Origin: Burkholderiales bacterium
Lineage (GTDB): Bacteria > Pseudomonadota > Gammaproteobacteria > Burkholderiales > Burkholderiaceae_C
Reading direction: 5' to 3'
Assembly (NCBI GenBank): GCA_011391855.1
Contig: JAABPT010000046.1
Location: 1 to 24,189, forward strand
Length of the DNA: 24,189 bases
Positions 6,791 through 15,381 of the stretch are shown piece by piece. The translations under genes were made by a program, and so were the position numbers. The notes beneath the pieces are model-generated. The model saw only the letters and a program-made list of their open reading frames with translations. It was not told where the DNA came from and searched no databases. Every line of letters begins with the position of its first letter. Positions within the stretch are counted from its first letter, which is position 1.

Positions 6791-7794
6791 CGCACCGCTC
6801 CCAGCAGCACCGCCACGCGCTGGATCGTCCAGTAGGCCCCCAGCGATCCCACCACATAACCCGGCAGCGCCGCCACGAACCGGGGCCAACGGATCTGGAG
6901 CACGCGGAAGGCCCGCTCCAGCAGCAGGACCGGGGCAACGAAGCCGAGCTGCCCGACTTCGACGCCGACATTGAAGACCAGCAGCGCCAGCGGGATTTCC
7001 GCCGGCGGCAACCCCATGGTCGTCAGGCCGCTCGCGAAACCGAAGCCGTGCAGCAGCCCGAAGGCGAAGGCCACCACCCACGGGTGACGGATCGTGAAGC
7101 TCGTCTGCCCGCGCCGCATTCGCACGATTTCCGGGCCCAGGAACAGGATCGACAAGGCAATCGCCGCATTCAGCGGCAGCAGCGGCGCGCTCGCATAGCC
7201 GAGTGTGGCCACCGCCAGCGTGATGCTGTGCGCCAGCGTGAACGCGGTGATCGTCTTCACCAGCATCCAGCGGTCGCGCACGATGAGCAGCAACCCCAGC
7301 ACGAAGAGCAGATGGTCGACGCCGAGCAGGATGTGCTCGATGCCCAGCCGCAGATAGGCGCCGGAACGCTGCAGCGCAGTGGTGCGTTCGCCCAGCGTCA
7401 CGGCCGGATTCATGGGTTTCAGCAAGTGCGTCTCGAGCCAGCCGTCGGCGTGGTAGACGCGGACTAGCACGTCGGTGACGGTCGATGCGAGCCCGTCGAT
7501 GACGATGGTGCGGCCGCGGAGGCCGCCTTCGCAGGTGATCGTGCCGCGCACCACCAGCGCGCCCGGGGTGAGCAGCGTCGCGCCCGGCGTCGCGGCGCGG
7601 CACTCGGCAGGCAGCACCGGAGCCATGCGGATGTCCACCTCGCCACCGGCTGGCCGCTTCCACAGCAGGCCATAGGTGCCGGGCTGGCCTTCACGAAGTT
7701 CCAGCACGCCGGGCCGCAATTCGTGGGCCTGTGCCGCGCCGGCCGCCCACAGGAGCAGCCAGGCGATCGACGTGGCAAGCACCCAGCGCTTCAT
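6787..7794 (-). CDS. HupE/UreJ family protein with extended periplasmic N-terminal domain (first of three)
   Basis: A 335-residue protein. The signal peptide ends GAAQA and the predicted mature N-terminus is His24 (HELRPG). Residues 24 to about 145 form a soluble, probably periplasmic domain with two Cys (65 and 88). The membrane region follows with the intact motif HILLGVDH (His154, Asp160, His161), then FTLAHSITLA and LLHGFGFASGL, further His-bearing helices typical of the long HupE/UreJ_2 subfamily. It ends in a terminal helix. It overlaps the peptidylprolyl isomerase stop by ATGA upstream and the next hupE downstream. The combination of a PPIase gene followed by long and short HupE proteins suggests a dedicated folding or assembly partner, by inference from gene order. 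Confidence 0.85.
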   Translation of the reverse strand: MKRWVLATSIAWLLLWAAGAAQAHELRPGVLELREGQPGTYGLLWKRPAGGEVDIRMAPVLPAECRAATPGATLLTPGALVVRGTITCEGGLRGRTIVIDGLASTVTDVLVRVYHADGWLETHLLKPMNPAVTLGERTTALQRSGAYLRLGIEHILLGVDHLLFVLGLLLIVRDRWMLVKTITAFTLAHSITLAVATLGYASAPLLPLNAAIALSILFLGPEIVRMRRGQTSFTIRHPWVVAFAFGLLHGFGFASGLTTMGLPPAEIPLALLVFNVGVEVGQLGFVAPVLLLERAFRVLQIRWPRFVAALPGYVVGSLGAYWTIQRVAVLLGAVR

Positions 7795-8666
7795 TGCATG
7801 GGCCCGGATGCCGCTGCCGACGCCGCCGTCGGGCTGCGTCGCTCGATCACCACCGGGTATCGCGCCAGCAACCTGGCGTACATCGCGTCCAGCGCACGCT
7901 TGCGCCGCTCGGCCATGAAGTCACGCTCGACCAGCGGCCGCACGTCGGCCAGTGCCGGCAGCTGCCCGCCGTCCCGGCTGTCGACGATGACCAGGTGCAG
8001 GCCGTAGCCCGACCGGACGGGGCCGACCCAGCGCCCCGGTTCGGCCTTCAGCAGCTCAGCCGCGAATTCATCGCCGAAGATGCGCGCCACTTCACCGAGG
8101 CCGGTGTGCTCCAGGCCCGCGGGCAGCAGGCGCGAATCGCTCAGGGACCGGATTTCGACGTCGGGGCCAGCGGCCTGCAGCCGGTCGAGAATCTGCCGGG
8201 CATCGTCCTGCAAGGCCTTGCCACGCTGCGGCCCCAGGTGCACCTGGCGCAGGCTGAAGCGGGGTTCGGTGCGGAAGTTGTCCGGGTAGGTGTCCAGGAA
8301 GGCCTGCAGCTCGGCGTCGGTGGCTGGTGTCGCTTCGAAGGCATCTTCGGCCGCGAATTCGAACTTCTGCCGCAGGCGGCGGCGGATGACGGTGTCGTCG
8401 CGGTCCAGCCCCAGGGCCACCGCCTCGCGCACCGCGATCTCCTCGCGCACATATTCGTCCAGCTGCGCCTTGAGTTCCTGCTCGTTGGGCGGCCGGTTCC
8501 AAGTGCGGCGGAAACCGGCCGCCACGGCGTCCACCTGCCCCGGCGTGACGACGATGCGCTGGCCGCCCCGCTCACCGCCCCCGCGCAGGTCGAAGACGAT
8601 GAAGAGAACTGCGCCGATCAGCAGGAACTGGACGAGCGGTTCACGAAGCCAGCGCACGAGGGGCAT
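7791..8666 (-). CDS. Membrane-anchored peptidylprolyl isomerase, parvulin/SurA-like
   Basis: A 291-residue protein starting MPLVRWLREPLVQF. I chose ATG at 8666, 17 bp after the DUF3604 stop; upstream in-frame starts would lie inside that gene. A single hydrophobic helix (about residues 9-26) without a cleavage site points to an inner-membrane anchor with a periplasmic body. A charged helical region (residues 35-115) resembles SurA N-terminal chaperone domains. The C-terminal part has the rotamase-type stretch GRWVGPVRSGYGLHLVIVD (about 220-240), typical of PpiC proteins. The mid-part is shorter than in standard parvulins, so isomerase activity is uncertain and a chaperone role is possible. 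The stop overlaps the hupE start (ATGA), suggesting it helps fold or insert the neighbouring membrane proteins. Confidence 0.75.
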   Translation of the reverse strand: MPLVRWLREPLVQFLLIGAVLFIVFDLRGGGERGGQRIVVTPGQVDAVAAGFRRTWNRPPNEQELKAQLDEYVREEIAVREAVALGLDRDDTVIRRRLRQKFEFAAEDAFEATPATDAELQAFLDTYPDNFRTEPRFSLRQVHLGPQRGKALQDDARQILDRLQAAGPDVEIRSLSDSRLLPAGLEHTGLGEVARIFGDEFAAELLKAEPGRWVGPVRSGYGLHLVIVDSRDGGQLPALADVRPLVERDFMAERRKRALDAMYARLLARYPVVIERRSPTAASAAASGPMQ

Positions 8667-8683
8667 GCGTCCTGAAAACCGGC

Positions 8684-10639
8684 TTAGGGCGTGTACCAGA
8701 TCGGCGAGGTGTAGGCGCGTTCCTGCAGCGTCATGCGCGTGCCCGGCAGTGGCTTCACGCCGAATCGCTTGACGTCGTACGCCGTCCAGCGTGGCGTCGG
8801 GATCTCCAGCACGCGAGCGTAGTAGAACGCGCGCTCGGCCGCATTGAAGGCCGGGTCCTTCCACACCGCGATCAGTTCCGGCGCGCCGATGGTGTTGGTC
8901 CAGCTGGCGTTGGCCACGTCAACGGTGTTGCCCACCGGCGGCAGCTTGCCGTCGGCGCCGGGCTTGCGATCGCCACCCCAGGCCACGTCGTAGACCTTCT
9001 CCTGCAGCTCGCCCTTGGCGTTCAGCCAGCCCTTGACGATCTGGACACGGTCGAGGTTGGCGCCGATCGGGTCCTTCAGCGCCGCGACGAGGAAGCTCGC
9101 CGACTTGCCCTGTGGCGCCGCGCTCAGGTCGCCGCCCATCGGCACGCCCTTCGTGTAGCCGATTTCGGCCGGCATGCGGTTGGCCGCGTCCCGGGCCTCA
9201 AAGTCCCAACCGCCGAACAGGCGCACCGCCATGCGCGGGCCGGTGGTGGCGTAGGTCTCGCGGCGCTTCATCGCGTCGAAGATCGCTTCGCGTGAGTTGT
9301 CGACCGCCCACACCGCGGCGTAACCGGACGCGCCGACTTCCCAGTCCATGATCTTCACGCCGGTCTTCGCGTTGTCGAAGAAGGCCTTGGTCAAGCGCTC
9401 GGGGCTGGGCTCCTGCGGCGCGGTCTTGCCGAAGAAGTTGTCTTCCTCCAACGCAGCCAGACCGGTGTGCGCGTCGCTGCTGCCGATGAGGCCGAACTTG
9501 TAGGGGTTGCTGCCGAGCATCGCCTCGAGCTTCAGGCCGCTCTTCAGGCCCGAGCGGGCGTACTCCAGCTCGAGCATGTCCTTGGTCTTCGCCACCGAAC
9601 CGTCGAGGTTGCCCTTGTCCCAGATCTCGAAGTCGGCGAACTCGTCGTTCGGCGAAAGGAAGGGGTGCGCCTCGCCAGTGCCCTTGGTTTGTGTCGCTTC
9701 AAATAGCGGCTCCCAGCGCGCGCGTGTCTTGGCGTAGTCGGCATCGATCTTCTTGCCGAAGGCCTCGACCACCGGAAACATGCGGCCGTTGCTCAGGTTG
9801 CCGTTGTGCGCAATCGCCAGCAATTCGCTGCCGGTCTTGTCCTGCGCCATCGCCATCCACTTCCACAGGTCGGCCGGGTTGTCGCTGCCCAGCGGCTTGA
9901 GCGTCGTAAACGGCTCGACGAGCTGCGCCTGCTGCCCGTTGCCGCGGAAGATCACGTTGCGGTGAAGGTTGTTGCCGCCGGTGTTGGACGTCCACTCGTA
10001 GCCGATGAATGCGGTGAAGCGGCCCGGGTCGTTGTAGGCTTCGGCGGCCTTGATGGTCTCGCTCCAGGCATTGCGGTAGGCGCTCGTGCCCGGCTGAGGA
10101 AAGCCCTTGGGCATCTGCCCGCGGCCGAAACTCGTGATGATGTCCATCGCCGCCTCGGCGCCCTGCCCGCCCCTGATCTGGTCGTACCACTTGCGGCCCT
10201 GTGGCGTGGCCAGCAGTTCCGGGTCGCCGCCCATCAACTGCGGAAAGAAGCCCATGCCGTCGGAATGATCGGCCACGACCAGGAAGTCGAGCGGGCGCGA
10301 CAGCTTGACCGGCTGGCCCGAGTTGGACGTGACCTCCTCGCCGCGGGCGAAGCGGTAGGCATCGCGCGGCGTCAGGCGGGCGCCGAAGGCGCCGGCGTCC
10401 ATCGAGAAGGCGGTGTGCAGGTGGGTGTCGCCGAAGAGGGGCCGGGTCGGGTAGTTGCGGCCGGCGTAGGGCGAGTAGTGCGGCTTGCTCGGGTAGGACT
10501 TCTCGATCTTCGCCTTGTCCGCCGTATTGGCGATGCCGACGCCGCTGGTTTCGGCAGCGACTGCGTTGAAGCCGGATGTGAGCAGTGCTCCGGCGACGAG
10601 GGCTGCGAGTGTTGATCGACGCAGTTTGTGGGTACACAT
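8684..10639 (-). CDS. DUF3604 protein, exported PHP-like putative metal hydrolase
   Basis: A 651-residue exported protein, with signal peptide MCTHKLRRSTLAALVAGALL ending near AVAA (about residue 29). It begins after an excellent AGGAGG site. The family is DUF3604, which is uncharacterised. Visible metal-site candidates are GDTHLHTAFS (Asp71, His73, His75) and VVADHSDGMG (Asp124, His125), a pattern shared with PHP phosphoesterase-type folds. Further conserved pieces are FIGYEWTS, AIAHNGNLSNG, GLIGSSDAHTGLA and YATTGPRMAVRLFGGW, all typical of DUF3604. The His/Asp clusters suggest a multi-metal periplasmic hydrolase; the substrate is unknown. It is separated from the upstream gene by one base and from the downstream PPIase by 17 bases. 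The length is normal for the family. Confidence 0.9.
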   Translation of the reverse strand: MCTHKLRRSTLAALVAGALLTSGFNAVAAETSGVGIANTADKAKIEKSYPSKPHYSPYAGRNYPTRPLFGDTHLHTAFSMDAGAFGARLTPRDAYRFARGEEVTSNSGQPVKLSRPLDFLVVADHSDGMGFFPQLMGGDPELLATPQGRKWYDQIRGGQGAEAAMDIITSFGRGQMPKGFPQPGTSAYRNAWSETIKAAEAYNDPGRFTAFIGYEWTSNTGGNNLHRNVIFRGNGQQAQLVEPFTTLKPLGSDNPADLWKWMAMAQDKTGSELLAIAHNGNLSNGRMFPVVEAFGKKIDADYAKTRARWEPLFEATQTKGTGEAHPFLSPNDEFADFEIWDKGNLDGSVAKTKDMLELEYARSGLKSGLKLEAMLGSNPYKFGLIGSSDAHTGLAALEEDNFFGKTAPQEPSPERLTKAFFDNAKTGVKIMDWEVGASGYAAVWAVDNSREAIFDAMKRRETYATTGPRMAVRLFGGWDFEARDAANRMPAEIGYTKGVPMGGDLSAAPQGKSASFLVAALKDPIGANLDRVQIVKGWLNAKGELQEKVYDVAWGGDRKPGADGKLPPVGNTVDVANASWTNTIGAPELIAVWKDPAFNAAERAFYYARVLEIPTPRWTAYDVKRFGVKPLPGTRMTLQERAYTSPIWYTP

Positions 10640-10640
10640 G

Positions 10641-11354
10641 TTATGGGGCCTCCTGTGAAGCTTGGGTCTGTGACATCGGGTTCTCCTTCAATTCAAAAGA
10701 GCGATCGAGCAAGACGGATATGCGCTCGACGCTCTGGCGGGTGCCGTAGGTCTTGACGAGACCCTGCGCACGTGCTTCGCGGGCCGTGAGACGGCCTTCG
10801 GCCAGCGCCGCAACGACCGCTTCGTCGGTGACGATCACGACGTCCTCGCCGACCGGACCGGAGGCGTGAGACAACATGTTCACGCTGCCGGCGGTGCTCT
10901 CGAAGCGGGTCCACAACATGGGCCCGATCAGCACCACGGCGATGGCCGGCATCGGCTGACCGGCGAGCCCGGCGTCGATGCGGTGGCGCAGTTCGTCCAG
11001 CCGGGCCTGCGCATCGCGAAGGCGGATCGACTGCTGGAAGCGGAATGTCACCGAGAGCGGGTCGGCGTCCGGCAGCGGCTCGCGGCGGGGAAGCACGCCG
11101 CTGGCTTGCGCCATCCACACCGCCGTGCGCACGTGCATCGCGTCGGGATAGGCCCAGTTGAGCATCCCCAGGCTGGTGCTGGCAGGATCGTGGTAACCGC
11201 AGGCTTGTGCCGCTGAAGCGGCGGCCAGTACGACCGCTGCAGCCCAGGCGGTCAACGCCGCCCGAGCCGAAGCGCGGACGGTGCCCGGCCAGCGCCGGCA
11301 TCGACAGACGCGGTGGTGGTTGCTGTCGTGAAGCTGCATGGTCGTCGCGATCAT
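10641..11354 (-). CDS. Exported protein of unknown function
   Basis: A 237-residue protein that I cannot assign to a named family. The start ATG overlaps the stop of the channel gene in ATGA; a second Met 15 bases in is an alternative. The N-terminus is unusually long and Arg/His-rich (about 32 residues), followed by a hydrophobic signal and AAQACGYHDPAS, giving cleavage near residue 51 and a mature N-terminus at or near Cys-Gly-Tyr-His. The body has alternating charged helices (QARLDELRHRIDA) and a strand-like core VVLIGPMLWTRFE. The C-terminus, beginning at ERISVLLDRS, is polar. It sits between a mechanosensitive channel and the DUF3604 gene; an envelope role is inferred from position and signal only. 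Confidence 0.7.
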   Translation of the reverse strand: MIATTMQLHDSNHHRVCRCRRWPGTVRASARAALTAWAAAVVLAAASAAQACGYHDPASTSLGMLNWAYPDAMHVRTAVWMAQASGVLPRREPLPDADPLSVTFRFQQSIRLRDAQARLDELRHRIDAGLAGQPMPAIAVVLIGPMLWTRFESTAGSVNMLSHASGPVGEDVVIVTDEAVVAALAEGRLTAREARAQGLVKTYGTRQSVERISVLLDRSFELKENPMSQTQASQEAP

Positions 11355-14011
11355 GACGGGTGCGGTCGCGGTCCGGCAAGGCCATTGTGTCGAGCCAGGT
11401 TGGACTCACCCGGACCTGGCGCCGAGCGAATGTGCAGCTCGCGCTGCGGAAACGGGATCTCGATACCGTGCTCGCGCAGCGCGCGCTCGATGGCGAACAG
11501 GATCTCGTGCCGCACGCGCAGCCGCAGGTCGTAGGCGGCGACGAAGGCGCGGATGTCGAAGTCGAGCGAGCTCTCGCCAAAACCCGTGAAGTACACCGAC
11601 GCCGCCGGCGATCGCTGCACGTCGGGGTTCGAGCGCACCGCGTCCAGCATGAGTCGCTGCGCCTGCGCGATGTCGGTGCCATAGGCCACCCCCACCTTCA
11701 ACACCAGACGCGTCGTCGGGTCGGACAGGGTCCAGTTGACCACGCGTTCGGTGATGAATGCCTTGTTCGGGATGATGACCTCCTTGTTGTCGAAGTCGAT
11801 GACGTGGGTCGAGCGTGCCTTGATGCCCGACACCGTGCCCGTGACCTCGCCCACCGTGACCACATCGCCGATGCGCACCGGCCGTTCGGCCAGCACGATC
11901 AGCCCCGACACGAAATTGGCGACGATCTCCTGCAGGCCGAAACCCAGTCCGACACCGAGCGCAGCGATCAACCATTGCGCGTCGCTCCAGGCGATCCCGA
12001 GCCGGTCGGACGCCAGCAACACGCCGACGGCGGTGATCGCATATCGCGAGACGACCTTGATCGCATAGTTCGCGTCGGCACGGAATTCAAGGCGCTGCAG
12101 CAGCAAGGTGTCGAGCAAGGCGCCCACGTTACTTACCGCCACCCAGGTGATGCTGACGATCACGATCGCGAATCCGAGTTGGGACAAGGTGATGGTGGTC
12201 GCCGGGCGTCCGTCGCCGTCCGTTGCCGACCAGAGCGCAACATCGCCAATCGTCGACAGTGCCGGCAAGGCGTCCTTCCATATCCACCACAGGCCGGCCA
12301 GCAGCGACACCGTCAATGCAAGGTCCAGCAGCGACCGCGTCTGTGCGCCCATCATCGCGAGGTCGATCTTCGGCGGCGCCACCGCCACCGCTGCGTCGCC
12401 CGACGCGGCAGCGGCCGCCCCCGCGGACAGTGCCGCCGCCTCGGCGCGCTGGATGCGGCTGAGCCGCCACTGGCGCACCTGCATCCACAAGGCCGCCAGG
12501 CCGTAGAGAACGGCCGCAGCGACGACCACGAACAGCGTCAAGGTCGTGCGCCCGAAGAAATAGCCGGCAGCGGTGAGATAACCGGCCATCGACAGCACCA
12601 GCATGCCGAGCGGGAAGAACAGCAGCGCCCAGAACCACGCCGGGTACAGCCGCATCGCCCTGGCGCGAGGCGTGCGTTCGGCCAGCCGCTGCATCAGCGG
12701 GCTCGTGCGCCCGAACAGGCGCACGAGGAAGATCGCCAGCACCACCATCGCGGCGGCGAACAACAGCCGCGCCAGCGTCTCGCGATTGCCGTAGGGTGCA
12801 TGGTCGAGCCCGTTCAGCGCAGCCAGGAAGATCAGCGGCACGAAGACCTTGGTGAAGCGGCGCAGCGCTCGTCCGGCATGCACCACCGACGCCTCGTGCC
12901 AGCCGAAATGACCGGCCGCCAGGCCGTGCCGGTCAAAGAGCCACACGCAGGCGGCCAAGGCAAACAGCAGCCGAGCCGCTGCATCCAGCGCCTCCCCCAA
13001 GGCGACCGTGAAAGGCGCCACCGCGACCGAACTCGCCAGCAGACTGCCAGCGCTCCAGCTCAGTAACGGAACAGGTGCCGCCAGCGCGAGAGTGACCGCC
13101 AGCGCCTTCAGCGCGACTTTCGTGCGCGAATCCATGTCGTGGACAGCGTGCACGGCCAATGCCGCCAGCCGGCGCCGCAGGCGCGCTCGCAGTGCCAGTA
13201 CGAGCGCAGCCACCAGCACCAGGCCGCCGGCCTGCCACGGCATACGCCGGCCGCCATCGAGCAGCGTGGAAGCCGCCGCTTGCCACTGGGCGCTCGAGGA
13301 CAACCATGCGATCGAAGGCCCCAGATCGGCGATCAGGCGCCTTTCCGGCGGCGAAGGCAGCCAGAACAGCAGCCGCGTCAACTGCGCTCGCGCGCTGGCC
13401 CCGCGCTGCACGAATTCAACCTCGGCGCGACCGGTCTCCTGCAGTGTCTGCAGCCGGTCCAGCGCCAGCGCATGCAGCTTCTCGAGCAGGTTCCGCTGTT
13501 CCACGAGCAATTCGCGGACCAGTGCGTCGTGAGCCGCGCGCTGCGCCGGATCGGGGGCCGCCGGTGCAGCAGCCAGGCGGCGCTGGATGGCGCCATCGAG
13601 ATCGGCCAGCGCGAGGGCGAGGTTCTCCGCGCGCACGCTGGCGTCACTGACCCGTTCGCGGGTCCATTCGCGTTGGCCTGCCTCGGCGGCGATCTGTTCC
13701 GGTCGCGGCAGGGCGCCCAGCTCGCGTCGTACCAACACCGCGAACTCGCGCCCAGCGGCGCCGAGTTCGGCATGGCGGGCGATGCGCTGCAACCTTGCCT
13801 CAAGCGCATCGCCTTGCGTTCGCAGGCGGGTCAGTGCGGCGCGTTCCCGAGCGAGCGCGGCTTGCTCTGAAGCCATGCGCGACGCCAGCTCGGCGTTCTC
13901 GGAGGCGATCACCGGCCGCAGACCCCCCGGCTGCGCGCACAGGGGTGTCGCGGCTGCGGCCAGCAGCGCCACGAGCAGCACCGCCTGGGCAGCGCCGCGG
14001 ACCTCGATCAT
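11351..14011 (-). CDS. MscS/MscK-type mechanosensitive ion channel with large N-terminal region
   Basis: An 886-residue channel protein. A signal peptide (ends near PLCAQ, residue 27) leads into a periplasmic coiled-coil-rich domain (about 30-240, many Glu/Arg/Leu/Gln), then multiple membrane helices (about 250-660). The MscS pore and beta domain follow from about residue 676: ALGVGLGFGLQEIVANFVSG is the pore-lining TM3 pattern, followed by RPVRIGDVVTVGEVTGTV and IPNKAFITERVVNWTLSDP, diagnostic of MscS. The C-terminus (GIEIPFPQRELHIR) is also standard. The size and periplasmic coiled-coil domain resemble MscK/YbiO-like channels rather than the small MscS. Its role would be release of turgor, possibly ion-gated. 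Both ends overlap neighbouring genes by ATGA, so it is embedded in the train. Confidence 0.93.
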   Translation of the reverse strand: MIEVRGAAQAVLLVALLAAAATPLCAQPGGLRPVIASENAELASRMASEQAALARERAALTRLRTQGDALEARLQRIARHAELGAAGREFAVLVRRELGALPRPEQIAAEAGQREWTRERVSDASVRAENLALALADLDGAIQRRLAAAPAAPDPAQRAAHDALVRELLVEQRNLLEKLHALALDRLQTLQETGRAEVEFVQRGASARAQLTRLLFWLPSPPERRLIADLGPSIAWLSSSAQWQAAASTLLDGGRRMPWQAGGLVLVAALVLALRARLRRRLAALAVHAVHDMDSRTKVALKALAVTLALAAPVPLLSWSAGSLLASSVAVAPFTVALGEALDAAARLLFALAACVWLFDRHGLAAGHFGWHEASVVHAGRALRRFTKVFVPLIFLAALNGLDHAPYGNRETLARLLFAAAMVVLAIFLVRLFGRTSPLMQRLAERTPRARAMRLYPAWFWALLFFPLGMLVLSMAGYLTAAGYFFGRTTLTLFVVVAAAVLYGLAALWMQVRQWRLSRIQRAEAAALSAGAAAAASGDAAVAVAPPKIDLAMMGAQTRSLLDLALTVSLLAGLWWIWKDALPALSTIGDVALWSATDGDGRPATTITLSQLGFAIVIVSITWVAVSNVGALLDTLLLQRLEFRADANYAIKVVSRYAITAVGVLLASDRLGIAWSDAQWLIAALGVGLGFGLQEIVANFVSGLIVLAERPVRIGDVVTVGEVTGTVSGIKARSTHVIDFDNKEVIIPNKAFITERVVNWTLSDPTTRLVLKVGVAYGTDIAQAQRLMLDAVRSNPDVQRSPAASVYFTGFGESSLDFDIRAFVAAYDLRLRVRHEILFAIERALREHGIEIPFPQRELHIRSAPGPGESNLARHNGLAGPRPHPS

Positions 14012-14574
14012 CTGGATCCACCGTCGTGGGTCTCGTCGCGACCGCTGTGCGCCGGTCGCAGGACCTGGCTTCGCAGCACACCCGGGCCGAGTGCCTGGCT
14101 CAGCTCGGCCGCGCCCACCAGTGGCAGCAGGATCAGACCCATCAGCAAGACCTCGGCCACCAGTTCCAGCATCGACCGGGCGTGGAACTCCGCCTCCATC
14201 TCGAACAACGACTTGCCATGGATCCAGCCGACGATCAATTCTTCCGCGATCGTCAGCAGGACCAGGATCGACAGCAACCAGAACACACGCATCGCAATGC
14301 GTCCGGGCAGGCGCCCAGGGCGCCGCTGCAACTTGGCGCGAACGGCGTCGCCGATGAGCAGGAACTTGCCGATGATGAGCGCCTTCACCACCGCCACACC
14401 CAGCGGCAGGTAGTGCACACCGGCGTCTTGAAGCAGCGCGGCCTTGTAGAGCTGCAGGACGCCGAAACAGATGAACAGGTAGGCGCTGACGACCAGGTAC
14501 TTGCGCAATTCCTCGCGCAGCTTCTGCTTCAGGCTCTCACCGCCTGGTGCGGCAGCGGACTCGGTATCGCTCAT
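14008..14574 (-). CDS. Four-helix inner-membrane protein, unknown function
   Basis: A 188-residue protein with no signal peptide. An acidic and then basic cytoplasmic N-terminus (LKQKLREELRKY) is followed by four hydrophobic helices at about 27-45, 56-75, 97-116 and 136-156, and a polar, His/Arg-rich tail. A charged loop between helices 2 and 3 (RAKLQRRPGRLPGR) supports cytoplasmic placement. No named family is recognised. The gene overlaps the channel gene (ATGA) and starts 12 bp after a 42-codon ORF with GAGAAG as ribosome-binding site. Direct coupling suggests an accessory subunit of, or co-functioning protein with, the MscS-type channel, but this is inference from position. Confidence 0.75.
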   Translation of the reverse strand: MSDTESAAAPGGESLKQKLREELRKYLVVSAYLFICFGVLQLYKAALLQDAGVHYLPLGVAVVKALIIGKFLLIGDAVRAKLQRRPGRLPGRIAMRVFWLLSILVLLTIAEELIVGWIHGKSLFEMEAEFHARSMLELVAEVLLMGLILLPLVGAAELSQALGPGVLRSQVLRPAHSGRDETHDGGSR

Positions 14575-14586
14575 CGGCTTCGCTTC

Positions 14587-14715
14587 TCAGTCCTGCAAGT
14601 CGCCCGCGCCGCTGGTCGCCTGCTGCGCCTGGGCAAACACGGTCTCAACGCCGTTGAAGTGGTTGTACTGGTTGCGCGACGCCGGCCGGACACCTTCGCA
14701 TCGAGCGGCGATCAC
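14587..14715 (-). CDS. Possible 42-residue protein
   Basis: This frame is too short for routine gene calling. GTG at 14715 overlaps the stop of the preceding gene in GTGA. The frame ends at TGA 14589-14587, 12 bp before the ATG of the four-helix membrane protein. The predicted product is MIAARCEGVRPASRNQYNHF followed by NGVETVFAQAQQATSGAGDLQD. Third codon positions are strongly G/C, like the real genes around it, and without it the gap (14575-14711) would be the longest in this half of the train. Its second half (NQYNHFNGVETVF) has a protein-like composition. No family is recognised, and it could instead be a remnant of a longer gene. Confidence 0.4.
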   Translation of the reverse strand: MIAARCEGVRPASRNQYNHFNGVETVFAQAQQATSGAGDLQD

Positions 14716-15320
14716 TTCCTTGGCGCGGGCTCGACGGCGACTGCCACGGCTTCGGTGAAGGTGGCCTCGACCTGGTCGCCGACCTTCACCAGAGCAAACT
14801 GCTTCGGGTCGGGCACGCGCAGGTTCACCGTGCGCTGCGGGCCGCGCAGCGTCAGTGTCTGCGTGCGGGCGTTCACCGCCACGACATCGGCGATGACCGT
14901 GACGCGGCTCGCCACCATGCCGCCGGGCTTGGCCCCGGGCGCGGCGCGGTCGCTCGTCGTGCTTTCGACGCGCTCGCGGATGCCGCTGCCCTTCCTGAGT
15001 TCGATCGTCACCGCCTCGAGGTGGCTGACGACGATCTGGTCGCCGACCTTTAGCTGGTCGAAGTTGCGCACCTCGGGCCCGGCGACGACGTTGGTCTCCT
15101 GACCCTGCGCGTCCTTCAGCGTGACGACGCGCTTGTCGCGGTCGATCGCGGTGATCGTCGCCGACGTGGTGACGACTTCGCCGAGCGCGCCCGCGCCAGG
15201 CGCCCTGGCCCCGACGACCGTCGCCTGGGTGCCCGCCGACTGCGCGATGGCGGGAGCGGCGACGGCGGCCAACGCCACCAGGATTGCGCCGGCAAGAGGA
15301 TTCATCCGTGATGCTTTCAT
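14712..15320 (-). CDS. Periplasmic protein with two tandem DUF5666-like repeats
   Basis: A 202-residue exported protein. Start ATG 15320 was chosen because it gives a good signal peptide (MKASRMNPLAGAILVALAAV, cleaved near AIAQ, residue 27); an ORF start at 15359 adds a non-signal extension. The mature protein holds two similar beta-rich units, residues 54-108 and 141-197. Both run from a TAID/VAVN-type turn through TL, a valine strand and a KVGDQ turn to an EAV strand: QLKVGDQIVVSHLEAVTIEL against LVKVGDQVEATFTEAVAVAV. This resembles the small beta-barrel/OB-like units of DUF5666. The linker between them is Gly/Ala/Pro-rich. Binding of a ligand or of other envelope proteins is the likely role, by inference from the fold. 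The stop overlaps the next small ORF in GTGA. Confidence 0.7.
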   Translation of the reverse strand: MKASRMNPLAGAILVALAAVAAPAIAQSAGTQATVVGARAPGAGALGEVVTTSATITAIDRDKRVVTLKDAQGQETNVVAGPEVRNFDQLKVGDQIVVSHLEAVTIELRKGSGIRERVESTTSDRAAPGAKPGGMVASRVTVIADVVAVNARTQTLTLRGPQRTVNLRVPDPKQFALVKVGDQVEATFTEAVAVAVEPAPRK

Positions 15321-15381
15321 GAGGGTTCTTTCAGGGAGTGGGACAGTGAAGACGTGCACAGCGTCGGCATGGCGGGGCGCT

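Noticed and set aside
11360..13066. 568-codon plus-strand open frame across the channel gene
   Set aside because: Antisense shadow of the MscS-type channel; composition rich in Arg/His/Gln with no recognisable family.
15317..15370. 17-codon minus-strand frame ending in ATGA overlap with the two-repeat periplasmic protein
   Set aside because: Short, Ser-rich, no ribosome-binding site; overlap with the ATG can arise by chance. Kept only as a possible upstream ORF.
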